From positions 1 through 64,000 of the forward strand of contig NBIV01000302.1 in NCBI GenBank assembly GCA_003194525.1: DNA of 64,000 nucleotides, read 5' to 3'. Positions within the stretch are counted from its first letter, which is position 1. Every line of letters begins with the position of its first letter. Below, in pieces: positions 63,768-64,000 of the stretch. Origin of the DNA: Gracilariopsis chorda (taxonomy: Eukaryota > Rhodophyta > Florideophyceae > Gracilariales > Gracilariaceae). The notes beneath the pieces were generated by a model. That model saw only the letters and a program-made list of their open reading frames with translations, ran no database searches and had not been told where the DNA came from. A program made the translations under genes and the position numbers.

Positions 63768-64000
63768 ATGGTGCTGCTTCAGTCAATGTGCGATCAATCT
63801 TTGATAACGGTGACTGGCTTTGACCATTACACGTTTGTTGCTATACTACAGCAGTTTGCTCCACTATATCGCAGATTTACTCGCTACTCGGAAGATGGAG
63901 TCATCAGAATCATCGCCTTAACGAATCGCACAAGGGGGAGGCCGAGAAGTATGTCCGCGACTCAGTGTTTGGGGTTGGTTCTTGCATGGCACAGAACACG
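63768..64000 (+). CDS. Transposase, PIF/Harbinger-like, N-terminal part, cut by window end
   Basis: The frame from the ATG at 63768 (MVLLQSMCDQSLITVTGF) runs open to the last base. It reads FVAILQQFAPLYRRFTRYSE, DGVIRII, RGRPRSMSATQCLGLVLAWH, RT. The pattern F..FAP.Y..FT.YS.DG, then RGR.RS..A..CLGLVLAW.RT, is typical of the N-terminal part of DDE transposases of the Harbinger-like group in protists. The catalytic domain would lie beyond the window. Whether this copy is intact cannot be judged. Confidence 0.65.
   Translation, partial: MVLLQSMCDQSLITVTGFDHYTFVAILQQFAPLYRRFTRYSEDGVIRIIALTNRTRGRPRSMSATQCLGLVLAWHRT

Noticed and set aside
1-64000. CRISPR array, operon, bacterial origin
   Set aside because: No regularly spaced repeats and no bacterial-type gene clusters; the chromoviruses, hAT and Harbinger elements are eukaryotic.

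Overview
Eukaryotic nuclear DNA with no bacterial signatures. It is about 48 kb of nested, mostly decayed transposable elements followed by about 15 kb of gene-bearing DNA. The genes there are largely intronless and closely spaced; one starts about 36 bp after its neighbour's stop. They include a pentatricopeptide-type protein with a transit-peptide-like N-terminus and a DHH-CBS protein of bacterial type. With the chromodomain Ty3/gypsy, hAT and PIF/Harbinger elements, this best fits an intron-poor photosynthetic protist. I lean to a red alga of the Chondrus type, as inference only.

Layout of the TE part. Element 1 (+, 1-5550) is the 3' part of a Ty3/gypsy element with its 3' LTR. Element 2 (-, 5614-16629) is complete: two 902-bp LTRs with 5 differences, a 5-bp target duplication GAACG, PBS, PPT, gag and pol. 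It sits next to a hAT transposase pseudogene (16681-18811). A PIF/Harbinger pseudogene follows (19463-20210). Element 5 (-, 20208 to about 26050) is a different chromovirus that lacks its 5' LTR. Element 4 (-, 26971-37465) has both LTRs but a ruined coding region; an element-5-family solo LTR lies inside it (28224-28873). Another LTR of that family (37643-38315) adjoins Element 3 (+, about 38316-46045), which is 5'-truncated.

The most unusual feature is that Elements 1, 2 and 3 carry, between pol and the 3' LTR, an extra ORF on the strand opposite gag-pol. It runs tail-to-tail with the pol chromodomain. A conserved acidic motif and a conserved C-terminal helix are shared clearly by Elements 1 and 2 and more weakly by Element 3. 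Element 4 has a positional counterpart whose reading frame becomes continuous if the solo LTR and one target-duplication copy are ignored. Candidate TATA boxes for this antisense gene are visible in Elements 2, 3 and 4; in Element 2 the TATA is a perfect palindrome inside the LTR.

Right part. A decayed, unrecognised gene (-, 46048-48540) ends 2 bp from Element 3's LTR. Then come a PPR-like gene (49617-50543), a DHH/DHHA1/CBS protein (50664-52202, start unresolved), LINE-type RNase H remnants (53530-56343) split by a 642-bp hAT MITE with an 8-bp target duplication, a Myb/SANT protein (57835-59025), a PAP2-family membrane protein lacking one catalytic motif (61493-62611), and the start of another transposase at the window end (63768-64000).
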